Source of the DNA: CAYRTD01 sp964528675
GTDB lineage: Bacteria > Bacteroidota > Bacteroidia > Bacteroidales > GCA-2748055
DNA: 64,000 bases
Assembly (NCBI GenBank): GCA_964528675.1
Contig: CAZGTU010000007.1
Coordinates: 35,389-99,388, forward strand
Reading direction: 5' to 3'
Both the position numbers and the translations under genes were made by a program. The notes under the pieces were generated by a model. That model saw only the letters and a list, made by a program, of their open reading frames with translations, was not told the origin of the DNA and ran no database searches. Positions 9,255 to 17,009 of the stretch are shown in pieces; position 1 is the stretch's first letter; each line of letters starts with the position of its first letter.

Positions 9255-10730
9255 TCATAATGAAAACCAGTTCTCAATAATTCTGTCTTTCATTTCACTC
9301 TTAGCTTCGGACCTGTGGATAAACTCATTCTTCTTTTTTAAATATAAGTAATCTTTTTCATAGCTTTCAATATTCTTAACAATATTTTTTACCGCCTCGA
9401 TAAAAAAATGTATTTCTTCGTCTTTCATGGTAGGATGCAAAGACCATCTCACCCAGCCAGGTTTTCGCGAGAGATCTCCATGATTGATCAGGTCTGTAAT
9501 TTCTCTCGATTTTTCATAACTAACCTCCAGCAAGAAATGTCCGTAAGTACCGGCGCAAGCACAACCACCTCTTACCTGTATTCCAAAAAGATCGTTCATT
9601 AATTTTACAATTAGATTGAAGTGGATCTTTTCATGGTAGAATGAAATCACTGCCAGTCGGTCCTCAATACTGTCTGCAAGGATCTTAATTCCGGGAATAC
9701 TTCGCAGCCCGGGAAATGCTATTTCCAGTAATTCTTTTTCCCTGGCTATCATATTTTTCACACCCATTTTTTCTTTAAGTTCAATGGCAAGAGCAGCTTT
9801 AATGGCTTCCAGGAAACCTGGTGTTCCCCCGTCCTCCCTTGCTTCGATGTCGTCAACATACTTATATTTCCCCCAGGCATTGGTCCAGTCAACTGTACCC
9901 CCTCCGGGATTGTCAGGAACTTCGGCTTTATACATGGAGGAATCGAAAATTAAGACACCTGATGATCCCGGTCCACCCAGAAATTTATGGGGTGAAAAGT
10001 AAATGGCATCAAGTTTTTCCATAGGATTATCCGGGTTCATATTGATATCCATATAGGGAGCAGATGCAGCAAAGTCAACAAAGCATAAACCACCCTGCTC
10101 ATGCATTATTCTTGCCAGATCATGATATGGAGTTCCGATGCCGGTAACATTTGAGCAAGCCGTGAAGCTGCCGATCTTGAATGTTCTGTCTTCGTATTCC
10201 TTGAGTTTTTTGCGTAAATCATCGCGATCAACAAGCAGATCTTTATCCGGTTTGATCATTACCACCTCCGCGATGGTTTCATACCATGAAGTATGATTGG
10301 AATGATGCTCCATATGAGTGACGAAAACTACGGGCCGGTTTTTTTTCTTGATACAATCCCTGTAAATCTGTCCACCGCAACCTTTCAGGCTTAAAATTCT
10401 TTGAAGCTTATTTACCACAGAAGTCATTCCGAACCCGGCAGTGATGATCACTTCTGTATTACTGGCATTAACATGCTTTTTTATATAATTGTGGGCATAA
10501 TGATAACTTCGTGTCATCATTGTACCTGTGGTATTGGTTTCTGTATGGGTGTTAGCAACAAAAGGTCCGAATTGCTCCAATAGTTTTGTTTCTATGGGTC
10601 CATATAACCTCCCGCTTGCAATCCAGTCGGCATAATGAATTGTTTTCTCACCATATGGGGAAATGAATGTTTCATTCAGCCCGATGATATTATTTCTGAA
10701 AGGTTCGAAATAGCTCTCCAGTTTCCCCAT
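9255..10730 (-). CDS. Aminotransferase class V / cysteine desulfurase-like PLP enzyme
   Basis: A 491-residue fold-type I PLP protein. The Schiff-base lysine is Lys249 in YFSPHKFLGGPGSSG, with the cofactor-binding Asp219 in CFVDFAASAPYM and the EHHSNHTSW motif around 141-149. A cysteine cluster RGGCACAG (Cys390 and Cys392) sits where cysteine desulfurases hold their active-site loop. It is longer than IscS or SufS (about 400 residues), with extra N- and C-terminal segments. Relatives are annotated only as class V aminotransferases. It lies between BI-1 and the GNAT-like gene with gaps of 11 and 15 bp. No Isc or Suf partner is nearby, so a housekeeping Fe-S role is not supported by context. Confidence 0.82.
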   Translation of the reverse strand: MGKLESYFEPFRNNIIGLNETFISPYGEKTIHYADWIASGRLYGPIETKLLEQFGPFVANTHTETNTTGTMMTRSYHYAHNYIKKHVNASNTEVIITAGFGMTSVVNKLQRILSLKGCGGQIYRDCIKKKNRPVVFVTHMEHHSNHTSWYETIAEVVMIKPDKDLLVDRDDLRKKLKEYEDRTFKIGSFTACSNVTGIGTPYHDLARIMHEQGGLCFVDFAASAPYMDINMNPDNPMEKLDAIYFSPHKFLGGPGSSGVLIFDSSMYKAEVPDNPGGGTVDWTNAWGKYKYVDDIEAREDGGTPGFLEAIKAALAIELKEKMGVKNMIAREKELLEIAFPGLRSIPGIKILADSIEDRLAVISFYHEKIHFNLIVKLMNDLFGIQVRGGCACAGTYGHFLLEVSYEKSREITDLINHGDLSRKPGWVRWSLHPTMKDEEIHFFIEAVKNIVKNIESYEKDYLYLKKKNEFIHRSEAKSEMKDRIIENWFSL

Positions 10731-10741
10731 ATGTTTTCATT

Positions 10742-11491
10742 TTAATCCCTGCTCGAGAGTTTGGCCAGTAATCTTAAGAATTCAATGTAAAGCCATATTA
10801 GTGTGACCATCAGTCCGAAGGCACCATACCATTCCATGAATTTCGGAGCTCCGGCTTCTGCACCATTTTCGATAAAATCAAAATCGAGGACAAGATTCAT
10901 GGCAGCCACTACAACTACAACCAGGGAGAAGATAATCCCCATAGTGCCGTTACTGTGGATGAATCCAATGTTCACTCCAAAAAGTCCAAGTATAAAAGAC
11001 AGAAAGTAGGCAATTGCAATTCCCCCGGTGGCAGCCACCACTCCAAGCCTGAAATTATCAGTGACCTTTATGATCCCTGAGCGATAAACTGCCAGCAGAG
11101 CAAACAAAGTTCCGAATGTTAGTGCAACCGCATTGACCACTATTCCCGGATATTGTGCATTGAAATAAGCCGATATGCCACCAAGGAATAATCCTTGCAA
11201 TACGGAATAAATAGGAGCTGTGATGGGTGCCCATGTCATTTTAAAAATAGTGATCAGGGCAGTAATAAATCCCCCGATACCACCAATCAACATATAGGTT
11301 TGCATTGCAGAGATATTTCCCTCACCCATAAATTTCCATGTATAACCCGCACCTAAAACAACAAGCAGAAGCATGAGAAATATTTTATTTACCGTACCCC
11401 TGATGGTCATTGTTTCAGTGTAGGTTTTTTCTCTTGCAGAAGAGAACACATTCGTTGTCAATACAGGATTAGCTGATCTTCTGATATTCAT
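10742..11491 (-). CDS. Bax inhibitor-1 / YccA family membrane protein
   Basis: A 249-residue protein with a short basic N-terminus followed by about seven transmembrane helices, typical of the BI-1/YccA family. The final helix is followed by LLAKLSSRD. The second-last segments contain the family's acidic residues (LDFDFIENGAEAG), in a loop longer than in E. coli YccA. The family forms pH-sensitive calcium leak channels or interacts with the membrane protease FtsH; which applies here is unknown. It is the first gene of a likely three-gene operon with the aminotransferase and GNAT-like genes. A TATATTTG -7 box (11513-11520) precedes it. Confidence 0.88.
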   Translation of the reverse strand: MNIRRSANPVLTTNVFSSAREKTYTETMTIRGTVNKIFLMLLLVVLGAGYTWKFMGEGNISAMQTYMLIGGIGGFITALITIFKMTWAPITAPIYSVLQGLFLGGISAYFNAQYPGIVVNAVALTFGTLFALLAVYRSGIIKVTDNFRLGVVAATGGIAIAYFLSFILGLFGVNIGFIHSNGTMGIIFSLVVVVVAAMNLVLDFDFIENGAEAGAPKFMEWYGAFGLMVTLIWLYIEFLRLLAKLSSRD

Positions 11492-11512
11492 TTTTTACTA
11501 TTTATTGGTTGT

Positions 11513-11520
11513 CAAATATA
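11513..11520 (-). promoter_or_regulatory. -7 box of the BI-1 operon promoter
   Basis: The minus-strand sequence TATATTTG fits TAnnTTTG and lies 22 bases before the BI-1 start codon. The only TTTG further upstream (11547-11550) is 26 bp away, longer than the usual 19-21. Confidence 0.5.
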
Positions 11521-11540
11521 GGATTTTTTATGAAATCAGA

Positions 11541-11600
11541 ATATGACAAAGGGCATGCCAAATAATTCTGTGTCAGTATTGGCTGTCAGTTTTGTCATAT
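11541..11600. repeat. 10-bp inverted repeat between divergent promoters
   Basis: ATATGACAAA (11541-11550) and its exact complement TTTGTCATAT (11591-11600) are 40 bp apart. Each arm carries the TTTG nearest to a -33 position for one of the two divergent transcription units (BI-1 operon and flippase operon). It may be a binding site for a shared regulator. Confidence 0.55.
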
Positions 11601-11621
11601 CTCAACAATTTCGTTCTTTTG
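11591..11621 (+). promoter_or_regulatory. Promoter of the glycan cluster
   Basis: TTTG (11591-11594), 19 bp, then TTCTTTTG (11614-11621), one mismatch from TAnnTTTG. The flippase ATG is 22 bases downstream. Confidence 0.6.
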
Positions 11622-11643
11622 TATGGCCTGAAATTTAAAATAT

Positions 11644-12963
11644 ATGCGGAATACGGTAAACAGGTTCCGGAAAAGTGAATTTATTAAGAATGTATTTACG
11701 CTGGTATCTGCTACATCGGTTGCTCAGGGTATTGCACTTCTCATTTATCCCTTACTGACAAGGATATACACTCCTGCCGAACACGGACTGTTTGCACTTT
11801 ATATGAGTGTTATTGCCGTTTCTGCCATGATCTCAACCGGTAAATATGAATTGGCAGTGATGATTCCCAAAAAGGAAAAAGAGGGAATGAGCCTGGTATT
11901 TTTAGCATTGATATTATCATTCATATTCAGTTTGTTTCTTTTCTTAGTAATTGTGCTTTTCCACAGTAAAATTCCTGCCTGGCTGGGGAATCCCGATATT
12001 GAGAGATGGCTCTTTTTTATACCGCTTTCCACATTTATGATTGCTGCATTTCAAGCTCTCAGTTACTGGAATAATCGTTTGAAAAAATATCCAAATATAG
12101 CGACTGCAAATCTCGGACAGTCAATCCTGAATTCAATTGTAAAACTATCAACCAGCAACGCGATTTCTTCGGGAGGAGGATTGATTACCGGTGCGATCGG
12201 AGGACAATTTGCAGGCTTAATGGTTTATGCAAAAAGATTTTTCCAAAAGGACAGAGATTATTTAAAGAAGATTGAAGGTCGGGACCTCAAAATGGTTGCA
12301 AAAAAATACAATTTCTTTCCCCGTTATAATATGCCTCATTACCTTACAAATAACTTTTCAACCAATCTGCCGATTTTTGTTTTTAGTTCCTGGTTTTCTT
12401 CTTCTGAGGTAGGATTGTATTCACTGGCATTTCTCATGGTCAATCGTCCGATGAGCCTCATTACTAACTCACTTACACAGGTTTTCTCACAGAGGGTAAT
12501 AGAAAGACATAATAAAGGTGAAATAGTAAGAAAGGAAATTTTACAGTTGGTTAAAAGGCTCATTATATTTTCTTTTATTCCATTTGTTCTGATAGGAATC
12601 TTTGGTCCTCGCATTTTCGGATTTGTTTTCGGAGAGGAATGGTTCCAGGCCGGCAGTTATATGCGCCTTTTGCTTCCATGGTTATTTATGGTTTTTATAT
12701 CATCACCTCTTTCTTTTCTTCCCGATCTCCTGTCTCTGCAAAAAAAGGCGATGTGGATTGATATAATTAAGTTTATCTTCAGAGTGATTGCTTTGAGTAT
12801 TGGCGTGATAATGAAGGATATAACAATAGCCATCATCCTTTTTAGTGCAATTAGTTTCATTCTTGTTTCATATAGTCTATTTTGGTATGTAAATTTGTCG
12901 GCGTTAGCCGATAAAAGGTCAGCAGCATTGAAAGTCGATAAATCACTTAAAACGAATGACTAA
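11644..12963 (+). CDS. Polysaccharide flippase (Wzx/RfbX-like, MOP superfamily)
   Basis: A 439-residue integral membrane protein with about 12-14 predicted helices. The opening segment (VFTLVSATSVAQGIALLIYPLLTRIYTPAEHGLFALYMS) is typical of oligosaccharide flippases that move lipid-linked repeat units across the inner membrane. The C-terminal half shows the second bundle (LLPWLFMVFISSPLSFLPDLL). It opens a tightly packed plus-strand cluster: the next gene overlaps its end by 8 bp. No polymerase or initiating sugar-phosphate transferase is visible nearby, so the cluster may be partial or work with genes elsewhere. Confidence 0.88.
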   Translation: MRNTVNRFRKSEFIKNVFTLVSATSVAQGIALLIYPLLTRIYTPAEHGLFALYMSVIAVSAMISTGKYELAVMIPKKEKEGMSLVFLALILSFIFSLFLFLVIVLFHSKIPAWLGNPDIERWLFFIPLSTFMIAAFQALSYWNNRLKKYPNIATANLGQSILNSIVKLSTSNAISSGGGLITGAIGGQFAGLMVYAKRFFQKDRDYLKKIEGRDLKMVAKKYNFFPRYNMPHYLTNNFSTNLPIFVFSSWFSSSEVGLYSLAFLMVNRPMSLITNSLTQVFSQRVIERHNKGEIVRKEILQLVKRLIIFSFIPFVLIGIFGPRIFGFVFGEEWFQAGSYMRLLLPWLFMVFISSPLSFLPDLLSLQKKAMWIDIIKFIFRVIALSIGVIMKDITIAIILFSAISFILVSYSLFWYVNLSALADKRSAALKVDKSLKTND

Positions 12964-13774
12964 GATCATAAAAGCTCTGAAGGCTTTAAATTTGATTCTC
13001 CAAAGACCTGTTTTACTTAATAAAGTATTGCAGGATCCCGATTACTGGAAAGAGCATGTAAAGAAGAGATATGGACTGGGTGAGGGTCTTCCGGTACTTG
13101 ATCCTTCAGAATTATTTGGAAGAAATTACACCGAGGAGCTCAAAGTTTTTACTTTTCTGGACGGAGGTTCACTGGTTACTGATATCGCCCTGCTGAAAGG
13201 CCTTGCCAGGCAATTTGATAAATGCCGTTATTTTGAAATAGGTACCTGGAGAGGAGAATCTGCTGTTAATTTGGCTGAAATCTGTAAGGAAGTATTTACC
13301 CTGAATTTATCAGAAGAGGAAATGAAGAAACTTGATGTTCCTGAAGAAATTATTGCCCAGCAGGATATGTTCTCAAAGAAAAATGAGGGCATTATTCATC
13401 TGAAAGGGAATTCCAGGGATTATAATTTCGCGGCCATAGCTAAAAAGTTCGATTTGATTTTTATTGATGGTTCCCACCATTACGAAGATGTAAAAAACGA
13501 TACTGAAAAGGTTTTTACACATCTTGTTCATGATAATTCAATTGTTGTATGGCATGATTACGGTGTAAATCCTGATGAGGTCAGGTTCCAGGTATTTGCG
13601 GGTATTCTTGATGGTCTGGGTCCTGAGAAACACCGGAATTTGTATCATGTTGCACATACGAAATCTGCAGTTTTTTTTCAAAAATCAATGAAGACAGGGG
13701 AATTGCAAAAACCTTACAGGCCCGTCCATTATTATTCTGTTAACTTAAAATATAATCCCATTGAAAAAGGATAA
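12956..13774 (+). CDS. Class I SAM-dependent methyltransferase (Methyltransf_24 type) in the glycan cluster
   Basis: A 272-residue protein. A helical N-terminus is followed by a Rossmann fold with motif I YFEIGTWRGESAVNLAEI (about 92-109) and the later strand FDLIFIDGSHHYEDVKNDTEK (about 164-184). The IDGSHxYE block is the signature of the Methyltransf_24 group, often found with sugar or cell-surface modification genes. It overlaps the flippase by 8 bp and the next glycosyltransferase by 14 bp, so translation is probably coupled. The methyl acceptor is unknown; a sugar of the exported glycan is a fair guess from context. Confidence 0.8.
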   Translation: MTKIIKALKALNLILQRPVLLNKVLQDPDYWKEHVKKRYGLGEGLPVLDPSELFGRNYTEELKVFTFLDGGSLVTDIALLKGLARQFDKCRYFEIGTWRGESAVNLAEICKEVFTLNLSEEEMKKLDVPEEIIAQQDMFSKKNEGIIHLKGNSRDYNFAAIAKKFDLIFIDGSHHYEDVKNDTEKVFTHLVHDNSIVVWHDYGVNPDEVRFQVFAGILDGLGPEKHRNLYHVAHTKSAVFFQKSMKTGELQKPYRPVHYYSVNLKYNPIEKG

Positions 13775-14966
13775 AGTAAAAATACTCATTTTACCATCCT
13801 GGTATCCTCCCGATGGTGGTGGATTTTTTAAGGACCATGCCGAGGCCCTTCATTATGGTGATTTTAGCGTTGATGTACTTGTTAACAGGGTAATGGGTAT
13901 TACACGGCATTCAATTTACCAGATCCTGAGTTCCAGGAAATACCGCCAAAGTGTTGAGGGTCCCTTGAAAGTATTTCGTTCAGGATACCTGAAATGGCCC
14001 CTCATGGAAAAGAGAAATCTTAAAGGGTGGGTTAAAAAATATATTGAAATTTATAAAGAATATCGTAAGCAGAATGGGGATCCGGATATTATCATTGCTC
14101 ACAGTACTATCTGGGCAGGATATGTGGCAGCACGCCTGAAAGAACTTTATGAAATACCTTATATTCTTGTTGAGCACCGTAGCAGATTTGCCAAAGATGT
14201 TGAGGCTGCCCAGCAAATGATCAGGAAATGGTATTTTCCTTATATCAGAAGTTCACTTGTGAAGGCAGATAAGATCATTACAGTTAGTAAAGCTATAGAT
14301 AACCAGTTGATTAGCGTATCCCCGGGAATTCGGAATAAGATTAACACTATTCCAAATCTCATTGATACGGATTATTTCAATCTTCCTGAAAAAACGAGAG
14401 ACAGAGAACCTTTTATCATCATTTCATTTGGTATTCTTGAATATGTAAAGGGCTTTGATATTCTTATTAAGGCTTTTGCTGAGTTCATTAAAGAACATGA
14501 TGGAGAATCATTTTTGAGAATAGGGGGAAGAGGGACGAAATATAAAAAATTGAAAAAGCTTGCCAGGGACCTTGGTGTGGGCGACCGTGTAAGTCTTCAC
14601 GGCTATGTTCCGAGAGAAGAAGTTAAAAGGGAAATGCAGCTCGCCAATTTATTTGTTTTGCCAAGCCGCTTTGAAGCTTTTGGAGTGGTACTTATTGAAG
14701 CTATGGCTACAGGTTGTCCTGTTATCAGTACATATTCGGGCGGACCTGAATATATAGTCAAGGATTCTGATGGAATTCTGGTGGAACCGGATAATGTTAA
14801 GTCGCTGGTTAAGGCCATATCAACGATCTATGAAAACTATGAGAGTTATGATCCAAGGGCAATAAGAAAGGATGTCGTTGATAATTATACTAAAGAGGTT
14901 ATACGTGATAACTATCATCAAATAATCAGGGAGATTTTAGATGAAAAGAGTGTTTCTTCAAAATAA
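13761..14966 (+). CDS. Glycosyltransferase family 4 (GT-B fold)
   Basis: A 401-residue protein starting with a GT-B strand (KVKILILPSWYPPDGGGFFKDHAEAL). The C-terminal donor domain has ISFGILEYVKGFDILIKAFAEF, GYVPREEVKREM, and FVLPSRFEAFGVVLIEAMATGCPVI, whose E-x7-E pair marks family 4 retaining transferases. The start is a TTG at 13761, inside the end of the methyltransferase gene; no upstream or nearby ATG keeps the first strand, and the first internal ATG would remove about 45 residues of the fold. It overlaps its upstream neighbour by 14 bp and the downstream gene by 26 bp. It likely adds a sugar to the repeat unit moved by the flippase. Confidence 0.88.
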   Translation: MKKDKVKILILPSWYPPDGGGFFKDHAEALHYGDFSVDVLVNRVMGITRHSIYQILSSRKYRQSVEGPLKVFRSGYLKWPLMEKRNLKGWVKKYIEIYKEYRKQNGDPDIIIAHSTIWAGYVAARLKELYEIPYILVEHRSRFAKDVEAAQQMIRKWYFPYIRSSLVKADKIITVSKAIDNQLISVSPGIRNKINTIPNLIDTDYFNLPEKTRDREPFIIISFGILEYVKGFDILIKAFAEFIKEHDGESFLRIGGRGTKYKKLKKLARDLGVGDRVSLHGYVPREEVKREMQLANLFVLPSRFEAFGVVLIEAMATGCPVISTYSGGPEYIVKDSDGILVEPDNVKSLVKAISTIYENYESYDPRAIRKDVVDNYTKEVIRDNYHQIIREILDEKSVSSK

Positions 14967-16551
14967 TCGTGGATTTTTCTGGAATAGCTCTGAAAACTGT
15001 TTTGTTAAGGGTTATATTTTTGATAAATCGGGGATATTGTACAGGGATGATGATCTTCTTGACTATTTCGAGAAGGTTGATTCTTTCGCCGATTTTGAAG
15101 AAAGAGTGAGGTATGCAAATGGTTGTTTCAGTGTTGTTGTTAAAAAGGAAGAAGATCTTTTTATAGCTGTGGATAAAATCCGTTCTATCCCAATGTTCTA
15201 TGCGCGGATCGAGGGGAACTGGATCGTTTCGGATAATCCTTATTATATAATCGGCAGAGCAGGATTTTCAGAAAAGAACACCCCTGCAGTTATGGAATTT
15301 ATGGCTACCGGTTATGTTACGGGAAATGAAACCCTGGTTGAAGGAGTGAGGCAGGTGCAGGCTTCTGAGATTATTCATCTGAAGCAGGATGATCTGTTTA
15401 CCAAATTTTACTATACCTTCAGGGTAAGTGATACCATTGATGATGAATATCAGGACATGAAGACTGCCGGAATCAGAGTCTTTGAGAATGCCTTCAAGCG
15501 GCTTATGGATAGCATGCAAGGCAGAACGGCAGTCATTCCTTTGAGCGGGGGTTATGATAGTCGTTTTATTGCAGCCATGTTTAAGAAGTTTAATTATGAA
15601 AAAGTAATCTGTTTTACCTACGGAAGAAAAGGGAATCCAGAAATCAAAGTTAGTGCTGAAGTGGCCAGGAGATTGGGTTATGAATGGCATTATGTTGAAT
15701 ATAATGATAAATTGATTGATGATTATATTAAAGAAAGCGAATTCCGGGATTACTACCGGTTTGCTTCCAACCTGGTTTCCATGTTTTTTATGCAGGAATA
15801 TTTCGCAGTGAAATATCTAAAGGAAAATGAGCTTATACCGGAAAATAGTGTGTTTATTCCAGGACATTCCGGTGATTTTCTTGGCGGAAGTCAATTGAAC
15901 AAGCACGGCAACCTTAACCTCGAAGAAGATGATAAAGCAATTGTACAACGGATTTATAACGTAAAATACTGCTATAAAAAACCAACCGGGAAAGATATTC
16001 CCAGAATCCACGAGAGAATAAACAAAAGTCTTAAAGAAAAGTATCACGGGAAACAAAGTCATGCTTATTCTATTCACGAGGACTGGGACTTCAAGGAAAA
16101 ATTGGCCAAGTTTAATTTTAATTCTGTAACCACTTATACCTTTTTCGGTTACGAGTTTAGGTTGCCATTCTGGGATTCAGACCTTCTGGATTTTTTCAAA
16201 TATTTACCCTTGCATGCAAAGATCAATAAATACCTGTATGATGATATTTTAACAAATGAGTATTTTGCGAAATTTGATTTGAATTTCCGGGAAAAATTAC
16301 AAATGTCGCAGGGCGATCTACGTATGCTAAAGCTAAAAACCCGAATTAAAAGATACCTTCCTGAATCCGTAAAAAGATTCTTTATGAAGTCTAAGGACGG
16401 ATTATTTTATAATGAAATAACCGCCATCATGAAAAAAGACCTTGAAAAAAGGGAGATTAATATAAAAGTACACGGAAATTCATTCAATTCTCTCATCATT
16501 CAATGGTATTATTATAAGATCCTGGATCTTTTGAAAGAAAATAAGGCGTAA
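14941..16551 (+). CDS. Asparagine-synthase-related protein in the glycan cluster, without N-terminal glutaminase cysteine
   Basis: A 536-residue protein of the AsnB superfamily. The N-terminal glutaminase-like domain is degenerate: the protein begins MKRVFLQ, so the Cys2 nucleophile is missing, but the NGCFSVVV...IPMFY core (about 60-88) remains. The synthetase domain has the pyrophosphatase loop SGGYDS at 202-207 and a conserved FRLPFWDSDLLDFF block that matches the LP-F-D region of AsnB. Adenylating activity is therefore likely, while glutamine-derived ammonia seems not to be made in this protein. Homologues in capsule and O-antigen clusters are thought to amidate sugar acids or similar groups; this is inference. 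It overlaps the GT4 gene by 26 bp and ends the cluster. Confidence 0.8.
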   Translation: MKRVFLQNNRGFFWNSSENCFVKGYIFDKSGILYRDDDLLDYFEKVDSFADFEERVRYANGCFSVVVKKEEDLFIAVDKIRSIPMFYARIEGNWIVSDNPYYIIGRAGFSEKNTPAVMEFMATGYVTGNETLVEGVRQVQASEIIHLKQDDLFTKFYYTFRVSDTIDDEYQDMKTAGIRVFENAFKRLMDSMQGRTAVIPLSGGYDSRFIAAMFKKFNYEKVICFTYGRKGNPEIKVSAEVARRLGYEWHYVEYNDKLIDDYIKESEFRDYYRFASNLVSMFFMQEYFAVKYLKENELIPENSVFIPGHSGDFLGGSQLNKHGNLNLEEDDKAIVQRIYNVKYCYKKPTGKDIPRIHERINKSLKEKYHGKQSHAYSIHEDWDFKEKLAKFNFNSVTTYTFFGYEFRLPFWDSDLLDFFKYLPLHAKINKYLYDDILTNEYFAKFDLNFREKLQMSQGDLRMLKLKTRIKRYLPESVKRFFMKSKDGLFYNEITAIMKKDLEKREINIKVHGNSFNSLIIQWYYYKILDLLKENKA

Positions 16552-16593
16552 AAAAAATCTGTTTATTTTATTTAAATAATCTAAGAAAAAAGC

Positions 16594-16601
16594 TAAATTT
16601 G
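16594..16601 (+). promoter_or_regulatory. -7 box of the tRNA-His promoter
   Basis: TAAATTTG, an exact TAnnTTTG, followed by CACTCC, lies 80 bases before the tRNA. The -33 region is T-rich without a clear TTTG. Confidence 0.6.
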
Positions 16602-16680
16602 CACTCCGAAATTAATGGACATCATCATTCATTGTTTTATAAGATGATTTTCGATTCATTAATGGAGATATTTTTTAAAT

Positions 16681-16758
16681 GGTGGATGTAGCTCAGCAGG
16701 TTAGAGCGCTGGATTGTGGTTCCAGAGGTCGCCGGTTCGAACCCGGTCTTCCACCCCA
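16681..16758 (+). tRNA. tRNA-His (anticodon GTG)
   Basis: A full cloverleaf can be drawn. The extra G-1 at 16681 faces C73 at 16755, the identity mark of tRNA-His. Acceptor 16682-16688 pairs with 16748-16754, the D stem is GCTC/GAGC, and the anticodon stem CTGGA/TCCAG holds GTG at 16716-16718. The T arm is GCCGG-TTCGAAC-CCGGT, and CCA is encoded at 16756-16758. One oddity is a T-T mismatch at position 6-67 of the acceptor stem (GTGGATG against CTTCCAC). Confidence 0.97.
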
Positions 16759-16759
16759 G

Positions 16760-16807
16760 AAGAACAGACCCCGAGGGTTTCAAAACCCCTCGGGGTCTGT
16801 TCTTTTT
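16760..16807 (+). terminator. Strong terminator after tRNA-His
   Basis: A perfect 18-bp stem: arm 16760-16777 (AAGAACAGACCCCGAGGG) and arm 16787-16804, with a 9-nt loop, continuing into a T-run to 16807. It begins two bases after the tRNA CCA. Confidence 0.9.
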
Positions 16808-16838
16808 AAGGAAAACAATAGTTCTTTAATCCTCTTTC

Positions 16839-16858
16839 GCTCCGATAGCTATCGGAGC
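16839..16858. repeat. Perfect 20-bp palindrome
   Basis: GCTCCGATAGCTATCGGAGC is its own reverse complement. The core CCGATAGCTATCGG is of a kind that recurs in intergenic DNA of many Bacteroidota. No gene is nearby apart from the tRNA. Confidence 0.75.
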
Positions 16859-16890
16859 TGCGGCGGACGAGAAGACATGGTTTAATCCCT

Positions 16891-16935
16891 CGGGGCTTGC
16901 CCCGAAAACAAGGGTCCAGGGCTTGCCCCGGGGTT
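16891..16935. repeat. Two GC-rich hairpin-like direct repeats
   Basis: CGGGGCTTGCCCCG at 16891-16904 and CAGGGCTTGCCCCG at 16917-16930 share GGGCTTGCCCCG, each able to fold on itself. Together with the palindrome at 16839 and the tRNA terminator they form a GC-rich island in an AT-rich spacer of 458 bp. No protein gene is supported between 16552 and 17009. Confidence 0.6.
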
Positions 16936-17009
16936 TAATACCATTTATTTTTTGCGGTCAATCTGTGATGAAATCAGAATCTATATTGACTCTTCAGACA
17001 GTCATTTTA

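Noticed and set aside
16679..16885. Open frame of 68 codons covering the tRNA-His gene and its terminator
   Set aside because: It reads through a structured tRNA and terminator, with no similarity to a protein.
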